From Mariniphaga sp964624645 (GTDB lineage: Bacteria; Bacteroidota; Bacteroidia; Bacteroidales; Prolixibacteraceae), in contig CAZVAD010000128.1 in assembly GCA_964624645.1 (NCBI GenBank), positions 1 to 6,795 of the forward strand: 6,795 bases of DNA, read 5' to 3'. The notes under the pieces were generated by a model that worked only from the letters and a program-made list of their open reading frames with translations, did no database searches and was not told the DNA's origin. Positions 5,196-6,795 of this stretch are shown piece by piece (within the stretch, counting starts at the first letter, position 1; the number at the start of each line of letters is the position of its first letter). The position numbers and the translations under genes were made by a program.

Positions 5196-6795
5196 ATGAG
5201 TGAAGGAGAAAGAATAATTCGTATAAACATAGAGGAGCAGATGAAGTCTGCATACATTGATTATTCGATGTCAGTGATTGTTTCGCGTGCTTTGCCCGAT
5301 GTACGCGACGGCTTTAAGCCGGTTCACCGCCGGGTTTTGTATGGCATGTTCGATTTGGGAAATTTATCCAATCGTCCTTATAAGAAATCTGCAAGAATAG
5401 TCGGGGAGGTTCTGGGTAAATACCATCCTCATGGCGACTCGTCAGTTTATCACACGATGGTGAGAATGGCGCAATCCTGGTCTTTACGCTACCCGCTGAT
5501 TGACGGGCAGGGCAACTTTGGTTCAGTTGACGGTGACAGCCCGGCTGCCATGCGTTATACCGAAGCGCGAATGGCCAGAATTGCTGAAGAAACACTTGCT
5601 GACCTCGATAAAAATACGGTGGACTTTCAGCCAAATTTCGATGAATCACTGACCGAACCCACCGTTTTGCCGACCAAAATTCCGCAATTGCTGATTAACG
5701 GCTCTTCCGGAATTGCCGTTGGAATGGCAACCAACATGGCGCCTCACAATCTTTCCGACTCCATTGACGCAATAAACGCCTATATCGACAATCCCGATAT
5801 TGACATTGAAGAATTGATACAAATTGTCAAAGCGCCCGACTTCCCGACCGGCGGAATAATTTACGGCTATACGGGAGTAAGGGAAGCTTTTGAAACCGGC
5901 AGGGGACGGATTGTTCTGAGAGGAAAGGCGCACATCGAAAATGACGGAAACCGCGAAAAAATAGTAGTTACCGAAATTCCCTATCTTGTTAACCGGGCAG
6001 AGATGATCCAGCGCACTGCCGATCTGATCAATGACAAGAAAATTGATGGCATTTCCAATGTAAATGACGAGTCGGGCAGAGAAGGAATGCGCGTGGTGTA
6101 TGACCTGAAAAGGGATGCCATGAGCAACGTGGTTCTGAATAATCTCTATAAATATACGGCATTGCAAACTTCCTTCAATGTGAATAATATCGCATTGGTC
6201 AACGGAAGGCCAAGAATGCTTAACCTGAAAGATATTATTGTTCATTTTGTGGACCACCGCCATGAGGTGATCACCCGGCGCACACAATTTGAACTGGAAC
6301 AGGCTGAAAAAAGAGCACATATTCTGGAAGGGCTGATTATCGCCAGTGACAATATTGACGAAGTGATTGCAATTATCAGAAGCTCTTCAACGCCCGACAA
6401 TGCCAGGGAAAGACTGATTGAGCGGTTTGAACTCACTGAAATTCAGGCCCGGGCAATTGTGGACATGCGCCTCAGGCAACTCACCGGACTGGAGCAGGAT
6501 AAGCTGCGGAGCGAATATGAGGAGATTATGAAGCAGATTGAATACCTGAAGAGTGTATTGTCTGATATTAGTCTCAGAATGAACATTATAAAGGAAGAGC
6601 TGGTAGAGATCAAGAATAAATACGGGGATGAAAGAAGAACAGAAATCGTTCCCAATGCAGAAGAGTTTAATCCTGAAGATTTTTATGCCGATGAAGATAT
6701 GGTAATCACCATTTCACATTTGGGATATATTAAACGGACACCACTAACCGAATTCCGCATTCAGGGAAGGGGAGGGATTGGCTCCAAAGGGGGAA
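5196..6795 (+). CDS. gyrA: DNA gyrase subunit A, N-terminal 533 codons (runs off the right edge)
   Basis: GyrA is the DNA-breaking and rejoining subunit of gyrase, which introduces negative supercoils with GyrB. The start MSEGERIIRINIEEQMKSAY is canonical. The winged-helix/breakage domain contains the quinolone-pocket helix (GKYHPHGDSSVYH, 74-86) and the active-site Arg120-Tyr121 in AAMRYTEARM. The tower domain carries the isoleucine-containing IALVNG segment (332-337). The coiled coil and dimer gate lie around 350-475 (EIQARAIVDMRLRQLTGLE at 415-433). The C-terminal DNA-wrapping domain begins at about 498 and includes a GyrA-box-like QGRGGIG (523-529). That box, plus the divergent match to ParC, supports gyrase rather than topoisomerase IV. 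Residue 86, usually acidic at this pocket position (Asp87 in E. coli), is histidine. The stop codon lies beyond the window; most of the C-terminal domain is missing for that reason only. Confidence 0.97.
   Translation, partial: MSEGERIIRINIEEQMKSAYIDYSMSVIVSRALPDVRDGFKPVHRRVLYGMFDLGNLSNRPYKKSARIVGEVLGKYHPHGDSSVYHTMVRMAQSWSLRYPLIDGQGNFGSVDGDSPAAMRYTEARMARIAEETLADLDKNTVDFQPNFDESLTEPTVLPTKIPQLLINGSSGIAVGMATNMAPHNLSDSIDAINAYIDNPDIDIEELIQIVKAPDFPTGGIIYGYTGVREAFETGRGRIVLRGKAHIENDGNREKIVVTEIPYLVNRAEMIQRTADLINDKKIDGISNVNDESGREGMRVVYDLKRDAMSNVVLNNLYKYTALQTSFNVNNIALVNGRPRMLNLKDIIVHFVDHRHEVITRRTQFELEQAEKRAHILEGLIIASDNIDEVIAIIRSSSTPDNARERLIERFELTEIQARAIVDMRLRQLTGLEQDKLRSEYEEIMKQIEYLKSVLSDISLRMNIIKEELVEIKNKYGDERRTEIVPNAEEFNPEDFYADEDMVITISHLGYIKRTPLTEFRIQGRGGIGSKGG

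Noticed and set aside
5646..6320. Minus-strand ORF of 224 aa opposite gyrA
   Set aside because: It lies entirely antisense to the conserved GyrA frame and resembles no family; it is a codon-bias shadow.

Overview
The window looks like chromosomal DNA of a member of the Bacteroidota. This rests on three things: GyrA and ClpC read like that phylum's proteins, the gyrA upstream region carries an exact TANNTTTG -7 box, and start codons are preceded by A/T-rich leaders rather than clear Shine-Dalgarno sequences. The genus cannot be told from the sequence alone.

Left part (1-2182, all minus strand, visibly AT-rich). A gene row is read leftwards. First comes a Cas6-type CRISPR RNA-processing endoribonuclease (2182-1230), then a 342-aa highly charged coiled-coil protein (1186-158), then the first 45 codons of an unrecognised protein that runs off the window (137-1). 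The cas6 gene is interrupted by 100 Ns (1713-1812). The 55 bases on each side of the Ns are identical, so the gap is almost certainly an assembly artefact between two overlapping contig ends. Collapsing it restores one intact 265-residue Cas6 with Tyr29, His44, Lys50 and a C-terminal glycine-rich loop. No CRISPR repeats or other cas genes are visible here; if present they lie outside the window, possibly to the left.

Middle (2183-2394). This short intergenic stretch holds the cas6 upstream region, with one inverted repeat, and a clear intrinsic terminator for clpC.

Right part (2395-6795, richer in G+C, housekeeping). A complete clpC (minus strand, 842 aa) encodes a Hsp100/AAA+ unfoldase with two Clp-N repeats, two AAA+ modules, a UVR-like middle segment and a VGF ClpP-docking tripeptide. 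It is divergent from gyrA (plus strand, first 533 codons only), across a 272-bp intergenic region with a good gyrA -7 element, a 10-bp direct repeat and a small palindrome in the clpC leader.

Functionally the window joins a core pair (protein quality control and DNA supercoiling) to an accessory CRISPR-related cluster. No complete new system can be shown from this sequence. The most interesting lead is Cas6 followed by two uncharacterised genes with no visible CRISPR array.
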